A DNA stretch of 64,000 bases from JAJVID01 sp050247435 (GTDB taxonomy: Bacteria; Acidobacteriota; Blastocatellia; RBC074): contig JBFWUF010000002.1 of the NCBI GenBank assembly GCA_050247435.1, forward strand, positions 146,351-210,350, written 5' to 3'. The translations under genes and the position numbers were made by a program. The notes below the pieces were generated by a model. It saw nothing but the letters and a program-made list of their open reading frames with translations, was not told the origin of the DNA and did not search any database. Numbering within the stretch: position 1 is the stretch's first letter; every line of letters begins with the position of its first letter. Below, one piece after another: positions 37,073-46,758 of the stretch.

Positions 37073-38404
<1,332 letters not shown>

Positions 38405-38427
38405 CGACAATCGTAAAAAAGGAACTC

Positions 38428-39651
38428 ATGAAAACGTCCGATGCCGCGGAACGCATCCTGCTTTTCAACCAGGGCCGCCAGCCTGATTTGCTGCGCCTGA
38501 AGATGGATAAAATGCGCGAGGATGCGTTCGTCTTTCTGCGCGGAACCTGCCATCTATTTTATGAACACTGGCCGGCGGATTCGGTGTTGAACGATGCGCC
38601 GCGAGTATGGCTGTGCGGCGACCTTCATCTGGAAAATTTCGGCAGTTTCAAGGCCGACAATCGGCTGGTTCATTTCGACGTCAACGACTTCGACGAAGCC
38701 GCGCTGGCCCCGTGTACGTGGGACGTGGCTCGACTGCTGACCAGCGTGTTGGTGGGCGCGGACAGTTTGAAAATCAAGCCGCGCGATAAGCAAACGGCAG
38801 TTCAGGTCTGTCTCGACGCCTATTGCCGTGCGCTGGCGGCGGGACGCGCGCGGTGGGTGGAACGCGAGACGGCCAGAGGGCTGGTGCGAGATCTGCTGGA
38901 AGATTTGCGGGGGCGAAGGCGCAAGAAATTTTTGAACGGGCGAACCAAACTGGTGGATGGGAACCGGCGATTCCGCACAAAGCACCCTCGCATGCTGCCT
39001 GCGTCCAAGGCCGAACGCGCGCGGATCAAAACTTTCTTCAAAACGTGGTCGGCGGAGCAGCCCAATCCCAAATTCTTCCGGCTGCTCGACGTCGCGCGCC
39101 GCATCGCCGGCACGGGCAGTCTGGGGGTTGAACGGTATGTGGCCCTCATCGAAGGCAACGGCAGCCCGGACGACAACTATCTGCTCGATCTGAAAGAGGC
39201 TCGCCCTTCGGCGCTGTCGCCCTTGCTCCGGCAGCTAGGCTTGTCCCAACCGGAGTGGCCCAATGAGGCGGCGCGTATCATCGCGGTTAAAGATCGAGTG
39301 TTGAGCACACCGCCGGCCCTGCTCGCCTCGGTCGAGATCACGGGCAAGCCATTCTCTATTTGCGAGTTGGAACCGACGCAGGATCGCGTCAGCCTGGCGA
39401 GTTGCGGCGGCAATCTCAAACAGTTGCGCCCGATCCTCGAAACGATGGGCGAGTTGACCGCTTGGGGCCAGTTGCGCAGCAGTGGACGGCAAGGCTCAGC
39501 CACCGCGGATGAATTGATTGCGTTCGCCGAGCGCCCGCAATGGCGAAAGGAGGCGCTCCGAGCCGCGCAGGAACTTCACGACCTGGTCGTAGCCGATTAT
39601 CAAGCTTACTGCGCGGCTTATGATCGTGGCCTTGTCGGGACGACATCATGA
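38428..39651 (+). CDS. DUF2252 family protein (kinase-like fold)
   Basis: A 407-residue cytosolic protein of the DUF2252 family. The typical WLCGDLHLENFGSF motif at about residue 70 and VHFDVNDFDEAALAP just after it resemble the catalytic loop and metal-binding Asp of aminoglycoside-phosphotransferase-like kinases. DUF2252 proteins are common in soil bacteria and uncharacterised; a phosphotransferase role is inferred from fold resemblance. It follows the serine hydrolase gene by 23 bases on the same strand. Confidence 0.85.
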   Translation: MKTSDAAERILLFNQGRQPDLLRLKMDKMREDAFVFLRGTCHLFYEHWPADSVLNDAPRVWLCGDLHLENFGSFKADNRLVHFDVNDFDEAALAPCTWDVARLLTSVLVGADSLKIKPRDKQTAVQVCLDAYCRALAAGRARWVERETARGLVRDLLEDLRGRRRKKFLNGRTKLVDGNRRFRTKHPRMLPASKAERARIKTFFKTWSAEQPNPKFFRLLDVARRIAGTGSLGVERYVALIEGNGSPDDNYLLDLKEARPSALSPLLRQLGLSQPEWPNEAARIIAVKDRVLSTPPALLASVEITGKPFSICELEPTQDRVSLASCGGNLKQLRPILETMGELTAWGQLRSSGRQGSATADELIAFAERPQWRKEALRAAQELHDLVVADYQAYCAAYDRGLVGTTS

Positions 39652-39774
39652 CTCGATGGTTGCGGCGCATTCATCAATCGCGGAAATCTGAGAGAGTGTT
39701 TTGAAATTCTGTTTCCGGCGAATCCCACCAACGGCAGCCAGTGGGTAGTTACTTATCCGAACACAAATAGCTAA
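39652..39774 (+). other. Gap with possible coding relic downstream of DUF2252
   Basis: After the DUF2252 TGA the same frame stays open for 40 codons, ending TAA 39772-39774. The later part (RGNLRECFEILFPANPTNGS) looks protein-like but has no start codon. It may be the relic of a lost gene or chance. The rest of the 39652-39937 gap is taken by a palindromic repeat. Confidence 0.3.
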
Positions 39775-39789
39775 AGAGTTATTGATAAA

Positions 39790-39870
39790 GCGCGGAGCAT
39801 ATGGAGTGCGGCGAGTCCTCGCCGCTTTTGTTTATTTTAAAAGTAATCGGCGAGGAATCGCCGCACAACA
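39790..39870. repeat. Inverted repeat, degenerate copy 2 of the GGAGTGCGGCGAG element
   Basis: The left arm GCGCGGAGCATATGGAGTGC... ending CTCGCCGCTTTTG is almost identical to the arm at 8180-8218. The right arm (TCGGCGAGGAATCGCCGCAC) is only a partial match, so this copy has decayed. It lies between the convergent DUF2252 gene and the exported-protein cluster. Confidence 0.85.
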
Positions 39871-39937
39871 AAAGCAACGCGCCCAGTGTGTTTATTTGTT
39901 TATTCTAGGCTCAATAAAGTCCAACCTGCAATCAAAG

Positions 39938-41068
39938 TTACTTCACCGTGCCGATGAAGCCTACGTCGTTAACCGGCTGTCCGGTAGAACTGGCGAAATT
40001 CGCCGTTGAGAAATTGAAGGTCACGCCGGACTTGGAAATTGTAGCCCGGTAAGTGAAACCGACAGTGAACCCGGATTGGCTCCATCTGCCGTCTTTCTGC
40101 GTCGTGACCGGGCCGGGCACATTGGCTTGACCGGGTTTCGCATTCAGGGCTGCGAAGCTGATTGTCGCGCCTGGAAGCGGGGTTTGAGCGCCTTGCGACA
40201 AACTATTTACTACGGCTCGCCCACCGGCAGTGAACGTTTGCGATGGCGTGGGAACAGGTTTAGCGCCAACATCGTTTGGTCGTCCGATAAATTGCACGAT
40301 TCCCGCGCCTTCGCTCACCAACTGTTCAGCCGGTTCGATGATGAAAAAACGTTTGGTGGCTGTGACACGCACCTTTTTGCCAACTGGAAAGCCATCTTGC
40401 CGCCAACGGCCCTGGCTGTTGCTTTCGGTCGAGGACGTTCCTCTGCCAGAACCCACTACATCGAAGGTTAACTTTACTCCTTCGAGCGGCGTTCCTTTCT
40501 GCGCGTTGATGACTTTCCCCTGTATCTTAAAAGTGGGGATGGGCGGTGGGGCTGGCGCCTGACCGCCCCCTGAGCCGCCGCCTGGACCGCCCGAGCCTAC
40601 GCCGGGGCCGATGGCCAGACTCTGAGTCAAGCTGCCTTTGGCGGCCAGGACGCCCGTGGCGTTCACGACGGCTTTGGCGATTTTGGTCAGATTGTTGTCG
40701 CGTTTGCCCGCAAGTCTGAACTCCGCCGAACGGATGCCTCCTTCGAATTTTCTTTTATCGCTGCGTTGTGAACCGTCCGCCCGCGTGACGAGCAGGCTGA
40801 CTTCAAAACTATTCGCACACGGCGAACTCGTGCTCCACCGCACGCGAAAAGTCTCGGTGATCGCGCCAATTTCAATGCGTTCGATGCCGGTGATGCTCGC
40901 CTCCGGGCGGCAGCCTTCCTCGAATGCGGCGTGGGCGCCCACGTGATTGGCGTTGGCGTGACCGGGCGCGGCCAAAGCGGGCTGTGTTGGCCGGGTGTAG
41001 CCCCAGCCAAACCCCACGGCGGAAAGCGCCAGCAAGCCAAACCAGAAAAGCCTATTTTGCCTTGTCAT
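39938..41068 (-). CDS. Exported protein: N-terminal novel domain plus two carboxypeptidase-regulatory-like repeats
   Basis: A 376-residue protein with a signal peptide or anchor (LFWFGLLALSAVGFGWGY). Residues 50-150 form a domain that resembles most of the 41103-41552 protein, including the T-E-T-F-x-V-x-W / V-x-R-x-D-G-S pattern. A Gly-rich linker (GSGGPGGGSGGG) then leads to two beta-sandwich-like repeats (FKIQGKVINAQKGTPLEGVKL and the related ATISFAAL region), each with GRW(R/S)Q(D/S)GF. I recognise no named function. It is probably a secreted or cell-surface protein. It is the last gene of a minus-strand cluster of small exported proteins. Confidence 0.75.
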   Translation of the reverse strand: MTRQNRLFWFGLLALSAVGFGWGYTRPTQPALAAPGHANANHVGAHAAFEEGCRPEASITGIERIEIGAITETFRVRWSTSSPCANSFEVSLLVTRADGSQRSDKRKFEGGIRSAEFRLAGKRDNNLTKIAKAVVNATGVLAAKGSLTQSLAIGPGVGSGGPGGGSGGGQAPAPPPIPTFKIQGKVINAQKGTPLEGVKLTFDVVGSGRGTSSTESNSQGRWRQDGFPVGKKVRVTATKRFFIIEPAEQLVSEGAGIVQFIGRPNDVGAKPVPTPSQTFTAGGRAVVNSLSQGAQTPLPGATISFAALNAKPGQANVPGPVTTQKDGRWSQSGFTVGFTYRATISKSGVTFNFSTANFASSTGQPVNDVGFIGTVK

Positions 41069-41102
41069 CTTTTTTCTCCTCTTTACCGGCTTTGCGCCGC
41101 CG

Positions 41103-41552
41103 TTAGAAATTCACCGTTTTGTTGACGACCACGCCTTGCAGTCCATTCAAAATCACCGTCGCCGTGGCTTCAACGCTGCGATTGTCGCTGCGCGAGCCAA
41201 AAATCTTAACGCTGGCCTGGCGCCCGGCAATTCCTTGCCCGGCGTCCACGAATTCGGTCTTTTCAGCGGTCGAACCGTCGCGGCGCTTGACCTTGACGGT
41301 CACGGCCGCTTTCGCCAAACAAGTCAGATCGGGCGGTACCCAGGTGACGAGAAAGGTTTCCGAAGTCGCCCCACTGTCATTCAAGACCACGCTGTTCATC
41401 GTAATGTTCGAGCGGCAAGCAGCGGGCAGTTGCGAGGGGTCTACCGCGACATTGGCGCCGAACAGTTGCCCGGCATGCTGCCTTTGCATCCAGCGCCCCC
41501 ACGCCACAGAGGCGAGTAAAACGGTTAAGAGAATCAGGATTTTCCGAGTCAT
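41103..41552 (-). CDS. Small exported protein, paralogous domain of the cluster
   Basis: The 149-residue protein starts at ATG 41552 (AGGAGGGGC upstream) with a signal sequence (ILILLTVLLASVAWG). Its single domain (CRSNITMNSVVLND to the C-terminal TVILNGLQGVVVNKT) parallels the first domain of the 39938-41068 protein. Shared features are two conserved Cys, the S-E-T-F-L-V-T-W strand and the K-R-R-D-G-S turn. Function is unknown. The beta-rich pattern suggests an extracytoplasmic adhesion- or assembly-type domain. Confidence 0.75.
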   Translation of the reverse strand: MTRKILILLTVLLASVAWGRWMQRQHAGQLFGANVAVDPSQLPAACRSNITMNSVVLNDSGATSETFLVTWVPPDLTCLAKAAVTVKVKRRDGSTAEKTEFVDAGQGIAGRQASVKIFGSRSDNRSVEATATVILNGLQGVVVNKTVNF

Positions 41553-41610
41553 AAAGCCCCTCCTAAAAATTGGTTTGCGCAAAAGCGTTTCGGTTTTCTT
41601 GTCATGAGTT

Positions 41611-41982
41611 TCAAAAGGCATTGGGCAGCTTGCAGTTGGGGTTGGCGTTACAGCCGGCGCATATGGTCTTGCCCTCTGGATTAAGCAGCGCGCTGCATTG
41701 CTTGCAGCCACCCGCGCAGATTCCATCGGTCAGGACAACGAATCTTCGTGTTTTGCGCTCAACGACCCTTATCTTCTTGTTGGCGGTGACCTCGAACACG
41801 AAGCCCTCTCTGGCGCGGAGCGTGCGCGCATCTTCCTTGATGACAGCCTCTCGCAGCGTGAGCGGGCGTTGCGATCCCTGCGTATAGCCGATGGTCAGCG
41901 CCCCCAGCGCGCCCAGAAGCAAACAGAGAGAGATGACTAACTGCGCTTTGCGTTGAAATGAAGCTGCGATTTTCTTGTTCAT
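41611..41982 (-). CDS. Small exported cysteine-rich protein
   Basis: The 123-residue protein has a hydrophobic signal segment (LVISLCLLLGALGALTIGY). A linker region (LTLREAVIKEDARTLRAREG) leads into a Cys-rich C-terminus with Cys spacing CAGGCKQC and CAGCNANPNC. The linker parallels that of the next upstream gene (42135-42536), so the two are paralogues with different Cys-rich ends. Such an architecture fits a secreted disulfide- or metal-bound peptide; a modified-peptide precursor cannot be excluded. AAAGGAAAAG precedes its ATG. Confidence 0.7.
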   Translation of the reverse strand: MNKKIAASFQRKAQLVISLCLLLGALGALTIGYTQGSQRPLTLREAVIKEDARTLRAREGFVFEVTANKKIRVVERKTRRFVVLTDGICAGGCKQCSALLNPEGKTICAGCNANPNCKLPNAF

Positions 41983-42134
41983 GATCTTTTCCTTTGAAAA
42001 ATGAATCTGTATGAAACTAAGCGTTAACAGGCTCTGTTAGTGGCTCTGCGTTTATTCAACTCTGGCGTTATTTGAGGCAGGCGCTGGCGGTGGTGTTATG
42101 ACGCCAGCGCCCTGCGCGCTTATTGGGAAAGCTA

Positions 42135-42536
42135 CTATTTCACCGGGATCCATTTACAGCAGGCGGAGCTATTTCCCGCCCCGCATTCAGCCTCAAGAGT
42201 GCCTTCCGGTGTTCCGACTTGGCAAGAAGCGCCCCCCTGAGGCGTCGGATCGCAAGTGCATCTTCGCCGGTCATAGGACTCTACGTTCTTGCCTGTTTTC
42301 CGCGCGACGATATCGTTACCTTTTCTCACCAACTGAAAGCCTGACTTGGCTTTGATCCGTTTGCCGTTGTTCTCAACCGTCGTCGCCTCATCTATCGAGA
42401 ATCTGTCCCTCTGCTGACTGGCGTAGCCGCTGGATAGCAGCGCAAAGAATGCGAAGAGTGAAATAGTAAGCGCGAGCAGCGCTGGTTTGGCGCCGCGGCT
42501 CGTGTGTCGCTGGAAAGCTGTGTAATCGAAACGCAT
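42135..42536 (-). CDS. Small exported cysteine-rich protein, paralogue
   Basis: A 133-residue protein with a signal segment (LLALTISLFAFFALLSSGY). The linker FSIDEATTVENNGKRIKAKSG parallels the paralogue at 41611-41982. The Cys-rich tail (CTCDPTPQGGASC, then CGAGNSSACCKW) has a different spacing. The tails diverge while the linker stays alike, suggesting that the linker is a shared transport or processing segment. AAGGAGAAAG precedes its ATG. Function unknown. Confidence 0.7.
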   Translation of the reverse strand: MRFDYTAFQRHTSRGAKPALLALTISLFAFFALLSSGYASQQRDRFSIDEATTVENNGKRIKAKSGFQLVRKGNDIVARKTGKNVESYDRRRCTCDPTPQGGASCQVGTPEGTLEAECGAGNSSACCKWIPVK

Positions 42537-42595
42537 AACTTTCTCCTTGTTAAGTTGTTTGAGTTTGAGCCTGCGCTGAGCAGTCTCCGCCGCCG

Positions 42596-42801
42596 TCAGT
42601 TTGTCTCTTTAACCACCGAGGTCTGACCTCTCAGCGTCACTGCGGCGTTGATGGTGGCTTTGGCCGTCTGGGGCGAACTCCCGTGCGGTCTGGGCACGGC
42701 GATGATCTTTTGCCGCTCGCCCGAGTCGGCGTTGGCGCTGCCACTGGCGACGGCGCCGCCAACGCCAAAATGAAATCGGCCAAGATTGTCAGCTTGAGCA
42801 T
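42596..42801 (-). pseudogene. Frameshifted fifth member of the exported cluster
   Basis: AGGAGGAAGAC precedes ATG 42801, which opens a signal-like sequence MLKLTILADFILALAA. The frame then degenerates into low-complexity Pro/Arg. In another frame, ADSGERQKII and AKATINAAVTLRGQTSVVKE, running to the stop at 42596, resemble the last strands of the 41103-41552 protein. A frameshift between the two halves is therefore likely, making this a pseudogene unless it is a sequencing error. Confidence 0.5.
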
Positions 42802-42965
42802 GTCTTCCTCCTCTAATATCAAATGTTCTCCGTCGCCTCATACAGGGCGAGAACCATTTAAAACGTTACAGTCCAGCTCGAATAATTCGCTTCTCGTCTA
42901 GCGGATGGGAAGGAGTTGGTATAAGTTGCGCGCGTTAGTTCCCAATCAAAAAAGCGAGGCAGGTT

Positions 42966-43739
42966 ATGACAGTCAACGTTGAAAAGAACGGGCCGATCAC
43001 AACAGTGATCTTGAACCGGCCTGAAGTACGCAACGCCGTTAATCACGCGACTGCGCATGCTCTGGCCGACGCCTTCCACGAATTTGAAGCTGACGATTCC
43101 GCACTTGTGGGCGTGCTTTATGGCGCCAACGGCACGTTTTGCGCGGGCGCTGATTTGAAAGCCATTGCGGAAGGCCGTGGCAATCGCATTGATACCGAAG
43201 GCGATGGGCCGATGGGGCCATCGCGATTGCTTTTGACCAAACCGGTGATCGCGGCGATTTCGGGTTACGCCGTCGCGGGCGGGTTGGAATTGGCGTTGTG
43301 GTGCGATCTGCGCGTGGCCGAAGAGGATGCGGTGATGGGCGTCTTCTGCCGGCGCTGGGGCGTGCCGCTGATTGACGGCGGCACGGTTCGATTACCGAGA
43401 TTGATCGGGATGAGCCGGGCGCTGGATTTGATTCTGACCGGCAGGCCGGTGAAATCCGATGAGGCGCTTAACATCGGATTGGTTAATCGAGTTGTTCAGA
43501 AAGGCAAGGCGCGCGAAGAGGCTGAGAAACTGGCGCGCGAGATCGCCGCATTCCCGCAGGTCTGCCTGCGCGGAGATCGAATGTCAGCTTACGAGCAATC
43601 CAACCTGAGCTTGACCGCCGCGCTCCGCAACGAGTTCAATCACGGCTTGAACTCGCTGCAAGCTGGAGCGCGGGAGGGCGCGGCTCGATTCGCGAGCGGC
43701 GCGGGAAGACACGGATCATTCGGTAATCAGGAGAAATAA
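42966..43739 (+). CDS. Enoyl-CoA hydratase/isomerase family protein
   Basis: A 257-residue crotonase-fold protein. The oxyanion-hole segments are NGTFCAGADLKAI and AISGYAVAGGLELALWCDLRVA. The position of the first catalytic Glu (in hydratases near AGGLELA) and the CRRWGVPLIDGGTVRL segment are visible. It hydrates or isomerises enoyl-CoA esters in the cytosol. It begins a plus-strand group with an AhpD-like protein, an acyl-CoA ligase and AtuA, which points to a specialised acyl-CoA degradation operon. The exact substrate is unknown. Confidence 0.9.
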   Translation: MTVNVEKNGPITTVILNRPEVRNAVNHATAHALADAFHEFEADDSALVGVLYGANGTFCAGADLKAIAEGRGNRIDTEGDGPMGPSRLLLTKPVIAAISGYAVAGGLELALWCDLRVAEEDAVMGVFCRRWGVPLIDGGTVRLPRLIGMSRALDLILTGRPVKSDEALNIGLVNRVVQKGKAREEAEKLAREIAAFPQVCLRGDRMSAYEQSNLSLTAALRNEFNHGLNSLQAGAREGAARFASGAGRHGSFGNQEK

Positions 43740-43743
43740 CAAA

Positions 43744-44331
43744 ATGACTCAATCAACAAGCGCAAGCGAGGAGAAGATCAGTTGGTTCCCGGTTCCCAGC
43801 GAAGACCAACTGCCTGATAATTTACGCAAACTGTTCAACAAGGCGAAAGAAAAAATCGGCTTCGTCCCGAACGTCTTTCGCGTTTTCAGCTTCCGCCCCG
43901 AACGGCTGAGCGCGTGGTTTGCTCATTACAAACAGCTTCACGAGCCGACAGACAACTTGAATGCGGCCGGACGCGAGATGATCGCCGTCGCGGTTTCAAT
44001 GGCCAACGGCTGTCTGTATTGCCTGGTCGCGCACGGCGCGGCGTTGCGCGAGGCGTTAGGCGATCCGATCAAGGCCGACCGGATCACGCTCGATTACAAA
44101 CGCGCGGGGCTGGACGCGAAGATGGAGTCCGTTCTGGACTTCGCGGTGAAGCTGACCATCGCTCCGACTGATTGCTTGCAGGAAGACATCGAACATTTGA
44201 AGAGCTTGGGTTTGACGCAGGAAGAAGTGTGGGACGTGATTGAGATTGCCGCGATGTATAACTTCACGAATCGAATGGCGTCGGCGACGGGAATGATCCC
44301 GAACCGCGAGTATCACGCGTTGGCGCGATAA
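43744..44331 (+). CDS. AhpD-like/carboxymuconolactone decarboxylase family peroxidase-related protein
   Basis: A 195-residue helical protein of the peroxidase-related/AhpD superfamily. The active pair lies in ANGCLYCLVAHGAAL, i.e. C-x-x-C with a following His, as in alkylhydroperoxidase D. RVFSFRPERLSAWFAHYKQL is also typical. It would reduce peroxides formed during acyl-CoA oxidation, or act as a decarboxylase-like enzyme. It starts 5 bases after the enoyl-CoA hydratase stop, so co-transcription is likely. Confidence 0.88.
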   Translation: MTQSTSASEEKISWFPVPSEDQLPDNLRKLFNKAKEKIGFVPNVFRVFSFRPERLSAWFAHYKQLHEPTDNLNAAGREMIAVAVSMANGCLYCLVAHGAALREALGDPIKADRITLDYKRAGLDAKMESVLDFAVKLTIAPTDCLQEDIEHLKSLGLTQEEVWDVIEIAAMYNFTNRMASATGMIPNREYHALAR

Positions 44332-44337
44332 GAAATA

Positions 44338-44391
44338 GACAGAATTCACAGGATTGAACAAGATGTTCCTTCAATCCTGAAGAATCCTGTC
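44338..44391. repeat. Intergenic inverted repeat (ACAGGATTGAA family)
   Basis: GACAGAATTCACAGGATTGAA (44338-44358) pairs imperfectly with the complementary TTCAATCCTG...ATCCTGTC at 44370-44391. It fills most of the 90-base gap between two same-strand genes of the acyl-CoA operon. Confidence 0.65.
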
Positions 44392-44421
44392 AACCCTGTC
44401 TAAACCAAAGGAGCATCAGCT

Positions 44422-46149
44422 ATGGCGATCAAAGGCGAGCTTGCGCACTGGGAGGCTGAAGATTTCGGCGCTGAATTGATTGATCTGACTATCGGCGATC
44501 TGCTCGACCGGCGGGCTGATGGACTGCCTGACAAAGAGGCGCTGGTTTATAACTACCCTGAAGCCGGATTTGAGTTGCGGCTGAGCTACAACCAGTACCG
44601 CGACGCGGTGAACCGGCTGGCAAAGGGTTTGATCGCATACGGCGTCGAAAAAGGCGATCACGTGGCGGTTTGGGCCACGAATGTTCCCGAATGGATTTTC
44701 CTGCAACTGGCCCTGGCCAAGATCGGCGCGGTGATCGTCACGGTCAACACCAATTACCGCGCGGTCGAAATCGAATACGTGCTGCGCCAGGGCGACATCT
44801 CGACGCTGTTTTTGATCGAGGAGTTCCGAGGCAATAATTACCTGGAATCGCTCTACACTGTGGCGCCGGAGATCAAAGAAATTCGCAATCCGGCAAGTGA
44901 GGTTTTGCGGTGCGAGAAGTTGCCGCGATTGAAACGCGCCGCGTTAATCGGCAAGGAACCTCGCCAGGGATTGGCGCTGTTCTCAGACGTGATGGCTATG
45001 GCCGATGAAGTTTCGGATGAAGAATTGAAAGCCAGGCAGGCATCCGTCAACTCACACGACGTGGCGATGATGCAATACACCAGCGGCACGACTGGCTTTC
45101 CCAAAGGCGTGATGCTGACTCACCACAACCTGATCAATCAATCGCACGTCGCTTGCGCACGCGGCGACCTGAGCGAGGACGAACGGTATGTGACGGCCAT
45201 GCCGTTGTTTCACATCGCGGGCAGCCTGGGCGGCACGATCTATTGTCTCTACCTGGGCAGCACGCTGATTCCGCTGGTCGCCTTCGATCCGCTTAAACAC
45301 CTTGAGTTGTTCGAGCAAGAGAGAGGCACATTCACCTTCGCCGTGCCAACGATGCTGGTGGCGATGCTCAACCATCCCCGCTTCGCCGAATTCGACCTCT
45401 CGTCGGTCCGCAACATCTTCACGGGCGCAACGCCGGTTCCAGTGGTGGTGATGGAGCAGATCAAACAGAGGATCGGCGCCGACTGCTCAATCGTCTTCGG
45501 GATGACTGAAACCTGCGGCGCAGTGACGCAATCTTTCCACACCGACAGCTTCGAGATGAAAGCGGCCACTGTCGGACTGCCGATTCCCCACACCTCGATC
45601 AAGATCGTCAACCCGGCGACGGGCGAGACTTGCAGCTTCGGCCAATCGGGCGAACTTTGGTCGAAGGGCTTCTCGAACATGAAAGGCTATTACAACATGC
45701 CCGAAAAGACCTCCGAGACGCTCGACGACGAGGGATGGCTGCGCACCGGCGATCTGGCCGTGATGCGTCCCGACGGTTACATCAACATCGTCGGACGCGT
45801 GAAGGATATGATCATTCGCGGCGGCGAGAACATTTATCCAGCCGAGATCGAAGCCTTCCTGATGCGCCATCCGAAGATCGCCGAGGCGCAGGTCGTCGGC
45901 ATCCCCGATGAATTCATGGGCGAAGAGGTCTGCGCGCTCATCCGCGTCAGACAGGGCGAAGAGTTGGCCGAAGATGAACTGCGCGATTATTGCAAAGCCA
46001 GTATTGCTCGTCACAAAGTCCCGAAGTTTTTCCGATTCGCCGAGACGTTCCCGCTGACGGCCAGCGGCAAGGTGAAGAAATTCGAGTTGCGCGAGCAGTT
46101 GATCAAGGAGATGGGACTGGGTAACGTAGATGGCGTCAAGACGGCCTGA
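44422..46149 (+). CDS. AMP-forming acyl-CoA ligase
   Basis: The 575-residue enzyme is of the ANL superfamily. The phosphate-binding loop is MMQYTSGTTGFPKGVMLTHHN, the core A5 motif is VFGMTETCGAVTQ, and the hinge region is GWLRTGDLAVM with the downstream IKDMIIRGGENIYP-like A8 segment (VKDMIIRGGENIYPAEIE). The catalytic Lys near the end is in TASGKVKKFELRE. It activates a fatty or branched acid to the acyl-CoA with ATP. The neighbours (enoyl-CoA hydratase, AhpD-like, AtuA) suggest a specialised organic acid. AAAGGAG precedes the ATG. Confidence 0.92.
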   Translation: MAIKGELAHWEAEDFGAELIDLTIGDLLDRRADGLPDKEALVYNYPEAGFELRLSYNQYRDAVNRLAKGLIAYGVEKGDHVAVWATNVPEWIFLQLALAKIGAVIVTVNTNYRAVEIEYVLRQGDISTLFLIEEFRGNNYLESLYTVAPEIKEIRNPASEVLRCEKLPRLKRAALIGKEPRQGLALFSDVMAMADEVSDEELKARQASVNSHDVAMMQYTSGTTGFPKGVMLTHHNLINQSHVACARGDLSEDERYVTAMPLFHIAGSLGGTIYCLYLGSTLIPLVAFDPLKHLELFEQERGTFTFAVPTMLVAMLNHPRFAEFDLSSVRNIFTGATPVPVVVMEQIKQRIGADCSIVFGMTETCGAVTQSFHTDSFEMKAATVGLPIPHTSIKIVNPATGETCSFGQSGELWSKGFSNMKGYYNMPEKTSETLDDEGWLRTGDLAVMRPDGYINIVGRVKDMIIRGGENIYPAEIEAFLMRHPKIAEAQVVGIPDEFMGEEVCALIRVRQGEELAEDELRDYCKASIARHKVPKFFRFAETFPLTASGKVKKFELREQLIKEMGLGNVDGVKTA

Positions 46150-46228
46150 GGAAGGCGTAATGAAAAAATCGCTTGTTGTTGCCGGCAATGTGGGAGCTTG
46201 GCGCCTCACAGCTAGGGCAAGTGAACTG

Positions 46229-46711
46229 ATGACAACTAACAAAATAGCTTTCATTGTGTTTCTTGTTACTGTTATTTCGAGCCAAGTGATGGCTCAGACC
46301 GATTATTGCCAGGTTTTGACTGGGTGGGTAGATCGTCGAACTGGCCACAGTACAAGTCTTTTCAATATTGGTCATTTTTGTCCAGATACAAACCCCGACA
46401 ACTCTCCGCATATCAAGGAATTTGTCCATGATGTTTCCAGGATAAAAGTAAAGGTTGGCGTTGAGTATTGGACGCGGTTTCCTGATAACCACAAGTTGAG
46501 GATAAGGATGGGAATGAGTCTTGATGACAAGGAAGAAAACGACGTTTTCGACTCGATCAATAGCGTTTATGCAGACACCTTTCGAGACAGGCATTGGCAG
46601 TTACTGGTTGTGAAAAAGCGCATTGTCAAAGACAACAAAGACTATACGTTTCTATTTGAATGCTTCAAGCAAACCAAGGAATCTCGGAAAATTTACAAAT
46701 GCGACGATTAA
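46229..46711 (+). CDS. AT-rich exported hypothetical protein
   Basis: About 160 residues from ATG 46229 (MTTNKIAFIVFLVTVISSQVMAQ, a clear signal peptide); ATG 46160, which has a better ribosome site, is an alternative. The mature part has Cys residues (DYCQVL, GHFCPD, FECFKQ, KIYKCDD) that could pair. A hand count over 300 of its bases gives 43% GC, against about 60% for a neighbouring line, with different codon use. It is likely an acquired gene inserted inside the acyl-CoA operon, between the ligase and AtuA. No family is recognised. Confidence 0.65.
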   Translation: MTTNKIAFIVFLVTVISSQVMAQTDYCQVLTGWVDRRTGHSTSLFNIGHFCPDTNPDNSPHIKEFVHDVSRIKVKVGVEYWTRFPDNHKLRIRMGMSLDDKEENDVFDSINSVYADTFRDRHWQLLVVKKRIVKDNKDYTFLFECFKQTKESRKIYKCDD

Positions 46712-46758
46712 CGCCACGTTAGTTTGTCGGTCACGATTATCGAGCGAGGAGAAGGCTA

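Noticed and set aside
41103..41726. 207-residue form of the exported protein starting at 41726
   Set aside because: The extra N-terminus overlaps the Cys-rich gene in another frame and would bury the signal peptide. AGGAGG lies before ATG 41552.
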